The notes: generated from the letters alone by a model not told the origin. Numbered from the stretch's first letter, positions 54,227 through 63,865 are shown. The stretch: 64,000 bases of DNA from Vibrio cyclitrophicus (GCA_023206055.1 CP065367.1:434001-498000), one strand, 5' to 3'. Numbers and translations: made by a program.

Positions 54227-55567
54227 TTAATACAGAGACAAAACTGTTAATGCGTCTTTACAGATTGAGGTATATCCCTCATCTGGTCTAAAGAAGCTGC
54301 CTCTAAAGTAACTATCAGCGAAGTTTTTCCATATTTCTTTGTTTTTATCTCCTTCAGGAGTAAAAATTTCTGAGTTTTTACAGTTATTTGAACATATCAT
54401 ATAGCACATCAGTTCCATCTCGTCTGGACGGGAATGTTCAGCTAATATCGTTAATCCTGTTTTGCCTAAAATATTACCAACATCTTTTGCATCAAATGTT
54501 TGAGATAGAATGGCGTTACCTAGTTTCGGTCTTATTGAATAGATAGCGATAGCCAGAACAGTGAGGGTTTTATAGCCAAAAATTGTATTATTGCTCAATC
54601 GTCCTTGCTGAGACAGTGCAACATACACCTCTAAATGGCGTACTAGTGTTTCAACTTCTCTTAATGATAACTTGTTGATCTTTATGATTTGTTCTAGAAT
54701 CCGAATGGAACCACACTCCTGTAGCTTTAGGAGGGCTAGCACATTACTGGTTCTAACTAAGTTTTTATAATGACTTAATGAAACGGATGTTTCTTGGTAG
54801 GTATTAAGTCCTTGTACTTGCGGCAGACTAAAGGAGTATTTGAGAAATTTATCTAAATACCTTTGCGCGTCTACAGTCTCTCCATAGCAGTGATTAATAG
54901 AAGATCTTAGTTGCTGGGTATTGGTGACTAAGACAAACTGTACACCCTTTACGTTGAATGTATGTTTTATGATCTCCAGCATGTTAACTGCAAAGTCAGG
55001 TCTACAGCGGTCAAGTTCATCGACAAACAACACAATAGGCTTTTCCTGTGCTATTCCTTCTAGTGTCTCTTGAAGCGTTCTCAGACTTTCAGATGCCTTG
55101 ACGTGCTCCTTCAGCACTGACTCTACCGATGCATCAATGGCTTTGTTTGCAACTTGCTGAATTTCTTTATCAAAGTCATTGACTATATCCGCTGCATCTT
55201 GGCGAAGCAAATGCGCTACCCCAGCTTTTGCTAGAGTCTTCAAACCGTACCTTGCCGCAGGTATAGCTTTCTTAATAAAACTCTCTTTATCTTCCTCTGA
55301 CGATAGGATATTAACAACTTCAGCTAATACCGTTAGTAGCGGCTCATCAGCATGATCAGCTTGGAAGGCATCCACATAGATAAGGTGATGCGTATCTTCT
55401 TCAGTCATAAGATTGATTAACTTATGACAAAACTCTGTTTTCCCTGTCCCCCAACTCCCATCGATAACCATAGGAGATATGTCTATATCTGCTCGTAATA
55501 GTTGGATTGTTTTTTCTGCGATCTGCTTACGCTGAAATTCATCTCGATCGTGAAACGTGATGTTCAT
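54227..55567 (-). CDS. KAP-family P-loop ATPase
   Basis: The 446-residue protein has Walker A GSWGTGKT (37-44) and Walker B IVLFVDELDRCRP (178-190), the KAP-type sequence. KAP NTPases often carry membrane helices inserted in the P-loop domain; none is obvious here, so this is probably a soluble or peripheral form. The C-terminal half is helical, with sensor-like LVTNTQQLRSSI near 215. KAP proteins occur in several phage-exclusion and defence systems, for example PifA-type exclusion and QatA. This one has no visible partner: kwaB and the OLD gene lie beyond repeats on either side. A start-proximal GGCTAGGT acts as ribosome-binding site. Confidence 0.82.
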   Translation of the reverse strand: MNITFHDRDEFQRKQIAEKTIQLLRADIDISPMVIDGSWGTGKTEFCHKLINLMTEEDTHHLIYVDAFQADHADEPLLTVLAEVVNILSSEEDKESFIKKAIPAARYGLKTLAKAGVAHLLRQDAADIVNDFDKEIQQVANKAIDASVESVLKEHVKASESLRTLQETLEGIAQEKPIVLFVDELDRCRPDFAVNMLEIIKHTFNVKGVQFVLVTNTQQLRSSINHCYGETVDAQRYLDKFLKYSFSLPQVQGLNTYQETSVSLSHYKNLVRTSNVLALLKLQECGSIRILEQIIKINKLSLREVETLVRHLEVYVALSQQGRLSNNTIFGYKTLTVLAIAIYSIRPKLGNAILSQTFDAKDVGNILGKTGLTILAEHSRPDEMELMCYMICSNNCKNSEIFTPEGDKNKEIWKNFADSYFRGSFFRPDEGYTSICKDALTVLSLY

Positions 55568-55929
55568 AATACCTAGCCTTTGTTCTTAGTTTTAGTTGGT
55601 GCTTTGTTTAGTAGCAGACTCCAGTGTTCTTCCTTAGTAATTATGTAAGGTAATACTTTTCTCTGCTCCACAATTAGTAAAGTAGCCCGAAACGGGTGAA
55701 GTGACTGATAAGCCCAGCCGACTAGACTCTACACTGATTAGAAAAAGGAGAACAAGTATTGATCCTTAAGATGTGAAGGGAAAAATAGCTTAACTTAGGA
55801 TGGGGCAAAGACGTTCTAACAGTGTACGAAGCACACCCTTGGACATAAATGTGTTTCGGAAATTCTAATATTAGCGATTAATGAATAACTTTTTATAAGG
55901 CAAATTTGCCAATTAGTACGCCTTCGTAC

Positions 55930-55958
55930 AGTGCGCACCTTGCTTGCTTGTGTTCAAT
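55930..55958 (+). other. dif-like Xer recombination site, copy B
   Basis: XerC-like arm AGTGCGCACCT, 7-base spacer TGCTTGC, XerD-like arm TTGTGTTCAAT. Same length (29 bp), spacing and orientation as copy A at 51605. Confidence 0.5.
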
Positions 55959-56015
55959 GCTGCATATCATATCATGTCAATGCAGTGCAACTTGTTTTAT
56001 TTGGAGATTTTACCT

Positions 56016-56381
56016 GTGAAGTATCGCGAAATGAGTAAGAATTACATTTTTCGAGAGTTAGAGTGCCAAATGACGAAGGAAGAGGTCGCTGAACGCTGTT
56101 TTAAAACTGTGAGAACCGTCACGGGTTGGGACGAAGGAAAACCAATACCGCCCGAGTGTAAACGGCTTATGCGAATGGCAAAAGGACGTGAGTTGTCGGC
56201 TAGTGATGATTGGGAACAGTTTAAAATGCATTATGATAGTCTTGAACTCCCTACTGGCCAAGTTGTATCACCGCAGCAAATCTTAGCCGGAATTGCTTTG
56301 TTAAGTCTTCAATCCGAGCTCGAAATTAAGATGTCTAAGCATTTTATTAAACTAGTTAGTTCGATAGCGAAAACCTTGTAG
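56016..56381 (+). CDS. Phage-type helix-turn-helix regulator (filamentous-phage DUF3653-like)
   Basis: The 121-residue protein starts at GTG 56016, with GGAG nine bases upstream; an ATG at 56031 is possible. The part MTKEEVAERCFKTVRTVTGWDEGKPIPPECKRLMRMAKGRELS reads as a Cro-like helix-turn-helix followed by a conserved PPECKRLMR segment. The C-terminal half has LPTGQVVSPQQILAGIALLSLQSELE. I associate this build with small regulators of filamentous vibriophages. An adjacent palindrome (55899-55910) could be its operator. It sits upstream of the OLD-type gene and may control it. The intact state contrasts with copy A. Confidence 0.6.
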   Translation: MKYREMSKNYIFRELECQMTKEEVAERCFKTVRTVTGWDEGKPIPPECKRLMRMAKGRELSASDDWEQFKMHYDSLELPTGQVVSPQQILAGIALLSLQSELEIKMSKHFIKLVSSIAKTL

Positions 56382-56585
56382 AGCTACATCCTCTGGTCAA
56401 TTTCTCATGAACCTATTTAGTGCATTTCGATTTGATTCATAAAGCACTGTTACTACTTGCGTTTGATCAATACAATGCATATCAATCAGCATTCTATATA
56501 GATAATCTCTGGTATTGGGATGCAGAATAATTCAGCTAATAATTTTGTGTAAAATTTGATGTGGCGTTAGATTTCAGAGGGCAGT

Positions 56586-58360
56586 ATGTATTTAAATGGT
56601 TTCGGTTTTTCTGGCTATAGAAGCTTTGTTGAAGGGTTATCCAAGATTTCTCCATTACAAAAAGTAAACCTAATAATAGGTAAAAACAACACAGGTAAAT
56701 CTAATATTGTTAATTTCTTAAATGAACAATATCCGTACTTCCTATCCAAAGTCGTTAATCAACGGTCGTTTAGGGGCCAAGTGGAAAATGTACCGTTCAA
56801 GAGAATCGACCAACCAATCAGCAACAGACAAGTTGTACATAAAATAGCTTTCCCTATTTAAGCCATGAATTAGATGCCTATATTAACGAGAAACTCAATA
56901 ATGAAACTGCTCATAGGCGCCAAAGAGAGATCGCTAGGAAACTACTTGAATCAGATTTCTTCAAAGATGAAAGAGGAGATGTATGGTTTGTTTTCAAAGC
57001 TAATAGCCATTCAGCTCAGTTTACTTTGGATATCGCGATTGAAAGTATTGCTCACGAACTAGAGCGGCATGAGTGGCAACAACTGTGGAGCGCTTTAACT
57101 GGTAGAGGGCAAGGCGACCTTCGAGCTCATTGGATTCCCCAGACATTGGAAGCATTATCGTATGTTCCTTCAGCACCACCTAAGGTTGAAGTGATACCTG
57201 CGATTAGAAAAGTTGGGAATGCAGGGACTGAAGCTAGCGACTTTAGCGGTGAAGGTATAATAGAAAGGTTAGCCAAAATCCAAAACCCACCAATAACTGC
57301 ACAGGAAGAAAAACACAAATTCCTAGCCATTAACTCATTTGTTCAAGAAGTTCTTGAAAACAAAAGCGCAGTGATAGAAATTCCATATGAAAGAGATATG
57401 ATTCTCATTCATATGGACGGAAAGACTTTACCTCTAGAATCCCTTGGAACAGGTGTTCATGAAGTCGTAATTTTAGCTTCAGCTGCGACATTATTAGACA
57501 AAACTATTATTTGTGTAGAGGAACCAGAGCTTCATTTACATCCTTTATTACAAAGGAAACTGATCAAATATCTTTCTGAAAGTACTACTAACCAGTACTT
57601 CTTCACTACACATTCTGCACACCTTTTAGATGCTGTTGAATCTGAGATATTTCATGTTGTGCAAACAGATGGAGTGTCACAAGTTAATGCAATTTCCAGC
57701 ACAAAACAAAAGTCTGGTATATGTCATGACCTAGGTTACAAAGCTTCAGATATCCTACAAGCTAACTGTATTATTTGGGTTGAGGGGCCATCTGACAGAA
57801 TATACTTAAATTATTGGATTAAAGCTAAAGCTCCAAAGTTAGTAGAAGGCGTACATTATTCAATTATGTTTTTTGGTGGAAGGCTTTTCAGTCATTTGTC
57901 TGCGCAAGACAGCGATGAGATTGAGGAACAAGTAAATGACTTCATCTCAGTGAGAAATTTGAATCGACATACAGTAATCATGTTTGATAGTGATAAAGAG
58001 TCATCTCGTGCAAGAATAAACTCGACAAAACAAAGGCTAAAGAATGAGTTTAACGATGGTTCTGGTTTTGCATGGGTAACTAAAGGTAGGGAAGTTGAAA
58101 ACTATCTAAGCCATGATTTAGTCGAAGAAAGTGTAATCACGGTCCATCCTTCAGCTCAAGAACTTGTTGCGAAAGGAGATTGGGAAAACCTTTTGAAATA
58201 TAAAAAGCAAAATAGTCGTATCGAGAGGACTGCGAGTAAGGTTAAAGTTGCTCGTCATTACATTGAGAATAATAGCCCAGATTTCAGTGTATTAGATTTA
58301 AATGCACGAGTTACTCAACTCTGTGAATTTATTGGTCACGCAAATGGGAATGAAATCTAA
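56586..58360 (+). pseudogene. OLD-family ATPase/TOPRIM nuclease gene with a single frameshift
   Basis: The first frame (56586-56861) carries the start with ribosome-binding site AGAGGG and Walker A IIGKNNTGKSN (residues 31-41). Near 56850 (TTTCCCTA) the coding frame switches; in the other frame the protein continues SHELDAYINEKLNN... without interruption to 58360. One missing base there would explain it. The second part holds the Walker B region IICVEEPELHLHP, then a TOPRIM domain (WVEGPSDRIYL, MFDSDKES, GREVENYL). Together it would be about 590 residues, a class 1 OLD-type DNA nuclease involved in phage defence. It may be a real inactivation, a phase-variable site or a base-call error. Confidence 0.75.
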
Positions 58361-58392
58361 AAACAAAATTAGAGTTTAACTCTGGTGACATG

Positions 58393-58650
58393 GTCGAATT
58401 TACCCCCGTGATACAACACGGGGATTCACGGCGAATAGCATTAGAAGAATGGATAACTTCTAGTAGGGTAAAATCCCATGAACAGGATGTGAATGAGTAA
58501 AAGGTTACCAAATCATGGGGCACTTCTGAGTTACGAAGTGTCAACTTTGAAGGTTCTGAACAATTTTGTTCTACCGAGCCTGCTAATTTAGCTCGTTATA
58601 AATTAGCCAAAGTATGGAAATACTTCTAATCGAATGACCAGTTTTCTGGC
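58393..58650 (+). ncRNA. Structured repeat family I, copy 3
   Basis: Same layout as copy 2: CCCCGTG/CACGGGG (58404-58423), ATTCAC/GTGAAT (58424-58429 with 58489-58494) enclosing AGAAG/CTTCT, then GGCACTTC/GAAGTGTC (58519-58542), and CCAG/CTGG (58638-58649). The hairpin after ATGAGTAAAAGG differs in sequence from copy 2 but pairs at the same position. It lies between the OLD-type gene and the 1,239-residue protein gene, on the same strand as both. Remaining sequence up to 58794 shows no gene. Confidence 0.5.
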
Positions 58651-58794
58651 GAGGGTAACACTCTGAATCCCAGCGAATATGATAAATCACTTCTGCTAGA
58701 TGAATCGGCGAACTTCTCATAAATTACAATTATGTAATGAATATTTCTTCACTCAGTTGCATTATTGTTTTGAGGACGTTGGGTGAGAAAGTAA

Positions 58795-61700
58795 ATGGAA
58801 AAAAAATACTTAAACAAACTGATCGATCAAAACCAAGAGACTTTTGAGTGTTTAAATCAGCAAGTAAATGGAACTATTATTCATACCGATGAAGGATATG
58901 GTGCTGTCAAAGCAGTGCAGAGCCATTGCTATGAAACTGGTCAGGCCATCGAGGTTTATGACACTTTAGATAGCTCACCTAACTGTTTAAAAAAAGTTGA
59001 CACAGCGATCAACCACAACCGTTATTTTGAGAAACTTCAAGATTCCAAAAAGATACAATTAACAATAGCAGCAGCATTGGGGGCTGTGATTCCCAATTTG
59101 ATTCCTGAAGCATTTCGTTTCAATGCCACCATTGCACTAGTGTTATATATTCTAGCTTTTATCTTTCTGTATTTCAGATTTCGAAAAGGGAGTAATATCT
59201 ATCAACATTGTAAACGTACTAGTCCAATAGCTAACCAAGTCGAAGCAAGTTGGACAATTAAAGAAGAAAATGCTGTTAAACAATCACTTAGTTGTTACTA
59301 CCTTGTCGAGGACCTAAAAACCAAACACCCTGAAGCAGAATTTACAACAGTTCCCGTAATAATTAAAAACCAGCTAACTATAGAGCAGTTCATATTGCTC
59401 ATCCGGTCGCTACCGAGAAAGGGGTTTAACCTGTTACTTTTCTTACCTAGAGGACCAAGCTCTCACGCATCGATAAAATGTGAAAATGAGCTGATGAGCC
59501 TTATAAATGAATACTACATAACGGAATTGGCTATTGAACCTGTTGACGAGGAAGGACTTTATGCCATTTTCACCGATTCAGGTATAACAAATCAGGTTGC
59601 TCACCAACTTACAACCATGATGCAAAAAAGCTACGACAGTGCCCATTATGTTTTTACCCGCATTAGGAATACTGACCAAGAAATTACTATTAGAAACTTG
59701 CCATCACTGTATAACCCTGCGAAAAACTGGTACGAACACTGGCAGCAAAGCCGACAAAGATCCGCACTCTCGTTACAGATGCTCATCGCTCTAAGCGGAA
59801 CCTGCACTCAAGATGAGCTCCGAGAGTTCTCCGCTCACGTCAATTGGACATTACCTGAAAACTGGACCAATGAGTTACAGCAATGTCAGTATGTATTCCG
59901 CGTGGGTAAAAAGTTCCGAGCATTGTCCTATGTTCGTCGTTTTTTCCAAGATCTTTATTACACTAAAACGGAATTACAAGGCGACATTCTATTTGAAGAT
60001 TTTCATACTTTCTTACTCGATATGCGTTGGAAAAATTACCGACACAAAGACAATCTTTCTGAATTGCAGTTCAACCTTAATAAGTTCGCTTTCTTGATAG
60101 ACGTATTTGGGATGGATATAACCAGAAAGAAGAATAAAACCACAGACTTTCTTAAAAGTAACCATCAATTGCGAGAAGCAAAATGTTACTTAGATGTGTT
60201 GGAATATATCGCGACAGATAAACGCTATCGTATAGTTCGCGAATGTTACCTACGAGGCTACAAAGAGGCCAGCTTGGGGGTCACATTTGCTATTGAGTTT
60301 GCTAGTGGGAAAATGGACATCCCGTCCTACTCTGCGTGGTTGATGCTACTTTCCGAAATACTTCAAGACATTGAGTTAGGGCAATTCGATTTGGCAATGG
60401 AGTACTCACTGTCGGCGTTAGACCACATCCAAGCCAACGATAGTTCACTACGGATTCAAGACCAAATCGAGTTTTGGAAGATTTTGTACAGTATTAGTTA
60501 CAATCCCAAGTCTTCTGCATTCAAAGCCAAACGTGCTGGCATGATTGAAGCCGGGCTAGAAAACGTACGTAAAATGCTATTGTCCGATAAGATGATGACA
60601 GAAGCCCAAAAACAGGAGATCAAAACTCTATATTGTTACTTCACGTTGCTTGCCAGACGCTACCTTGATAGAAGCTCTAAAATCATGGCGCTAACTAATG
60701 CGGCTCAAGATATATTTGAACATAGCTTCGACAACATAATTAATGACTACGAAATCCTTTACGATGCTCTACCTGCCCTTGAGGTGGCAGTGCGGTATAT
60801 CGATCAACATCCGAGAACAGAGATCGAATTTCGAATTGCGGTGTTAAATAACTTAGAGAGAGAATCACTACTCTTGTACCGATACAACTTCAAATCAGCT
60901 GATGCCTTGGACATTTATCTGTTGATCGTCAGAACCAAGGCCTACATTTATGCGGAATCCGACCTTACGAATGCTAGAGATGCAGTTAATTTTGTTCCAC
61001 GAGCGATTAAAGAATTATTAGTTGAGTATGAGGAAAACCGCGAAAGTATTCGTGAACATACGGTCATAAAGCCTCGGATGGCTTATGTACTGATGGATAG
61101 ACTTGGCGACACTATCAAAATGATTTCAAAAAACAAATTTGAAACAAAACTCGACCACTTATTGTTTAAAGATCTGTTTAACCATGTCACTGAGATCATC
61201 GATAACCACATATTACGTCATCGCCTCAGCGAAAGTGATTGTGACTATCTGCGACAAACCCAAGATGCTATAGAGTACTTTCTCAATGACATGGACATGG
61301 ACGAAGAAAGGAGTTTTATTACATTACTCAGCAACGATGAAATGACAAGACTGAAAAATGAAACTGAAAAATTATTAGAATCTTCAGACAAGCACAAAAC
61401 TGGGCGTCTCCCCCGGGCTATACATGAACAACAAATTGATCAAATCAACCGACTCTATAGCAAGGCCTTACTGCTCTGGGTGAACGATCGTGTTAGTTGC
61501 TTTAGTTTATTCTCACGTGCGCTTTCTATGAAACTCTCCCATAGATATTATGCGACTCCTGACTTCAAAAGTAACTTTGCCTCATTACCAGCCCTTTCTG
61601 AACAACCATACACAAAGTCTGTGTTACATGCTGCATATCAGAGCTTACGACTATACCGACCGCTTAAACTGAGATCCACCATATATGTACCGTGTAAAGT

Positions 61701-62514
61701 TATCCGTAGTTCGGAGTTCGGAGTGATTTGTCAGAGCATTCAAGGTCAAAAAATCTACGTTCCTCGCCTAGATGTTGGAGAAAGCTATTTCAATGTTCAA
61801 CAAGATTTCTGTTCACCTTATATCAGCCTCCGCCTCAATAGACTAGGGGTAGAGAACGCAGAACTCGACCAACTCCACCCGCTGCTGGTGCAATGCATAG
61901 GAACATTTGAAAACAAAATAGATGACTTTCAAACTAGTTTGATAGAAGACAACCCTGAGAAAGCACCAGCGTTTACTGAATTTGTTTACGGATGCGAAGC
62001 TATAGGTACTATGCGGGGAAGAAACTTCATTCAGTTTATATTGCGAAATTTCTTCACGCCAGATTTAACCGGGAACGTAGAATTTGTTTATGGTGAGAAC
62101 TTCTGGCTGAAAAACAGTAATTCGAGAGTATTAATTGTCGTACCAGAATCCTACTTGTCTTTTTACCGAACTAGTACTTTGCAACGGCTACTAAAGGCTG
62201 TGGCCGGAATTAGTAAGCTGGTCGTAATTTCTAGCAGCGAACAAGCCCCAAAAATGGCGGACGAACTAGTATCTTTTATGGATTTACGTGAGACAGTATA
62301 CAATCAACAAGAGAATAAGTTTGTCCATTACAGTGATAAAAATAACTTTAAACAAACCAGTCGCGATTTTCAGTTTGTTTGTAATGTAATGGAAGAAATC
62401 CACGATACAGAGTATGAACTATGTAAGCCTTGGCATATGCTAAACAGAAAGAAATCACAATTTAGTGGCCAATATCCTCAGTTAACTGCACATCAAACTG
62501 AACCTCTAGTCTAA
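58795..62514 (+). CDS. Large membrane-anchored protein of unknown function (1,239 residues)
   Basis: I do not recognise this protein. It starts at ATG 58795 with GGGTGAGAAAG upstream. Two membrane helices lie at about 87-103 and 111-128, so the first 85 residues and the long remainder face the same side. From about 160 to 320 it is alpha/beta-like (FILLIRSLPRKGFNLLLFLPRG). At about 330-410 it resembles the winged helix of STAND-type proteins, but no Walker A is visible. Residues about 430-900 are helical and repeat-like. Near 960-1010 a beta-rich segment (VPCKVIRSSEFGVIC...KIYVPRLDVG) recalls an S1/OB fold. It is in the defence island, alone on the plus strand, and faces the convergent DndB-like gene. 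Confidence 0.75.
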   Translation: MEKKYLNKLIDQNQETFECLNQQVNGTIIHTDEGYGAVKAVQSHCYETGQAIEVYDTLDSSPNCLKKVDTAINHNRYFEKLQDSKKIQLTIAAALGAVIPNLIPEAFRFNATIALVLYILAFIFLYFRFRKGSNIYQHCKRTSPIANQVEASWTIKEENAVKQSLSCYYLVEDLKTKHPEAEFTTVPVIIKNQLTIEQFILLIRSLPRKGFNLLLFLPRGPSSHASIKCENELMSLINEYYITELAIEPVDEEGLYAIFTDSGITNQVAHQLTTMMQKSYDSAHYVFTRIRNTDQEITIRNLPSLYNPAKNWYEHWQQSRQRSALSLQMLIALSGTCTQDELREFSAHVNWTLPENWTNELQQCQYVFRVGKKFRALSYVRRFFQDLYYTKTELQGDILFEDFHTFLLDMRWKNYRHKDNLSELQFNLNKFAFLIDVFGMDITRKKNKTTDFLKSNHQLREAKCYLDVLEYIATDKRYRIVRECYLRGYKEASLGVTFAIEFASGKMDIPSYSAWLMLLSEILQDIELGQFDLAMEYSLSALDHIQANDSSLRIQDQIEFWKILYSISYNPKSSAFKAKRAGMIEAGLENVRKMLLSDKMMTEAQKQEIKTLYCYFTLLARRYLDRSSKIMALTNAAQDIFEHSFDNIINDYEILYDALPALEVAVRYIDQHPRTEIEFRIAVLNNLERESLLLYRYNFKSADALDIYLLIVRTKAYIYAESDLTNARDAVNFVPRAIKELLVEYEENRESIREHTVIKPRMAYVLMDRLGDTIKMISKNKFETKLDHLLFKDLFNHVTEIIDNHILRHRLSESDCDYLRQTQDAIEYFLNDMDMDEERSFITLLSNDEMTRLKNETEKLLESSDKHKTGRLPRAIHEQQIDQINRLYSKALLLWVNDRVSCFSLFSRALSMKLSHRYYATPDFKSNFASLPALSEQPYTKSVLHAAYQSLRLYRPLKLRSTIYVPCKVIRSSEFGVICQSIQGQKIYVPRLDVGESYFNVQQDFCSPYISLRLNRLGVENAELDQLHPLLVQCIGTFENKIDDFQTSLIEDNPEKAPAFTEFVYGCEAIGTMRGRNFIQFILRNFFTPDLTGNVEFVYGENFWLKNSNSRVLIVVPESYLSFYRTSTLQRLLKAVAGISKLVVISSSEQAPKMADELVSFMDLRETVYNQQENKFVHYSDKNNFKQTSRDFQFVCNVMEEIHDTEYELCKPWHMLNRKKSQFSGQYPQLTAHQTEPLV

Positions 62515-62638
62515 CCAGCAACGAGCCTAAATGTAGACAGTGATACTAGCCGTTTGATCATGCTCAGCAGAGCAAATATTGTGGTTACCGATGTATTGTT
62601 GCACAGCAAAGATCAACGCGGCCTAGTATGTTAATGAG

Positions 62639-63805
62639 TCAAAGCAGCGAAATGAAATATTTTGCTATTCCATCTCTCAAACTTCTTCCTCCCCCTGTCG
62701 CATTAATATAGTACTTACCAGTAGCATCGAGCTTTAATGCACTACAGTTACTCCAATGCTTTGCAGCCTTATCATAGTCTAGATGAGCAAGAACCTTTGC
62801 TGATTCACTTACGCAATCAGCAATATCAACTTCGTGTAAATGATGAATAACCAGACCTAGCGCTTGCCAAACTTGAGAAGAGTAATGAAACCCGTCAGGG
62901 TCTTTCTCAAACTGCGTCCCAAGAGTCGATAACCAGATTTTCAAAAAATCGATAATTAACTGTTTGGTTTCATTGATGAGATCTTCTGTAATCATCTTTT
63001 TATTTGGAAGTTTTTGGGGTAGAGGAGTAGTCAACCTTGCGCTTCTTCCGCCAATGGCGGCTAGTACCAATCCGGCCATTGATATTTGAGTCGTTACATA
63101 TGAATCATTTTTTGTAAGCCGAGAGGATATCGACATCCCTCCGAACTTCTCTATATTGATCGCTCTAGCTATATCCGTTACAGCTAACATAATTGGATGA
63201 GTTTCGTCCTCATATACTCCGAGTGACATTGAATGAATTCTAGTATCAAGGTTGTTGTATGAGTTAAGTAGTGAAACTATCTCGCGCTTGCGTATATTTT
63301 CATTGCTTCTGTAAATGACGTTAATAAGAGTAGGCAACATAGCGATCTTAGAGTTAAGGCTTTCAGCTTTTTGTTCGTCAATACCTAGGGCTGGAGATCT
63401 AACAATTTCAGATTCGTATTTGGTAATCGAAGCGTATGCGGCTATCGTTTGTATTCCATTGATTATATAAGATTTTTTTGGGGAGTAGGTTATTGATACT
63501 AAACCCGACGCCTCATCTACAATCTCTTTAAAACACTCTTCTACTGCAATTGTTACAGTCAGTAACGGATTCATACCAGTGTTATTCAATAAGCCTAATA
63601 AGTAGCTTTGAACTCGCTTGACTTCCGATAAGTTGACTGGTCTTGACATATCAGCAATTATGTTTTGTGCCCCTTCCAATACGTCAGGTAGCGAACAAAA
63701 CTCAGAGACCTCAGAAAGAGGGAGCGCACACTGAAGAGAACTAGCCTCTCGACCAAAAGGTGCGACACCAATTCCTCTTAACGTTACAACGTCTTTTTTT
63801 ATCAT
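62639..63805 (-). CDS. DGQHR/DndB-like protein (tentative)
   Basis: The 388-residue protein has the layout of the DGQHR/DndB group. An N-terminal part (VNLSEVKRVQSYLLGLL...NPLLTVTIAV, about 57-86) is followed by a motif at the position of DGQHR that reads INGIQT (115-120). It ends in a C-terminal block LAHLDYDKAAKHWSNCSALKL...GRSLRDGIAKYF that resembles the end of these proteins. NGxQT also recalls AIPR phage-resistance proteins. DndB regulates or assists DNA phosphorothioation, but no dnd genes are present. It converges with the 1,239-residue gene with a 124-bp gap and has a separate promoter at about 63810-63860. Confidence 0.5.
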   Translation of the reverse strand: MIKKDVVTLRGIGVAPFGREASSLQCALPLSEVSEFCSLPDVLEGAQNIIADMSRPVNLSEVKRVQSYLLGLLNNTGMNPLLTVTIAVEECFKEIVDEASGLVSITYSPKKSYIINGIQTIAAYASITKYESEIVRSPALGIDEQKAESLNSKIAMLPTLINVIYRSNENIRKREIVSLLNSYNNLDTRIHSMSLGVYEDETHPIMLAVTDIARAINIEKFGGMSISSRLTKNDSYVTTQISMAGLVLAAIGGRSARLTTPLPQKLPNKKMITEDLINETKQLIIDFLKIWLSTLGTQFEKDPDGFHYSSQVWQALGLVIHHLHEVDIADCVSESAKVLAHLDYDKAAKHWSNCSALKLDATGKYYINATGGGRSLRDGIAKYFISLL

Positions 63806-63865
63806 TATTTCAGATTCTTACAGTTCTTATCCTCATAACTTTACCAAAAAATTATAAAAAACATT

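Larger units (their letters stand above)
55830..56381 (+). repeat. Repeat family II, copy B (phage-derived segment)
   Basis: This segment is homologous to copy A at 51506-51953. It carries the same upstream block, the perfect palindrome GGCAAATTTGCC (55899-55910), a dif-like site and an intact regulator gene. It lies in direct orientation 4.3 kb downstream of copy A. The interval 55568-55829 between the KAP start and this repeat shows promoter-like AT-rich sequence only. Confidence 0.8.
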
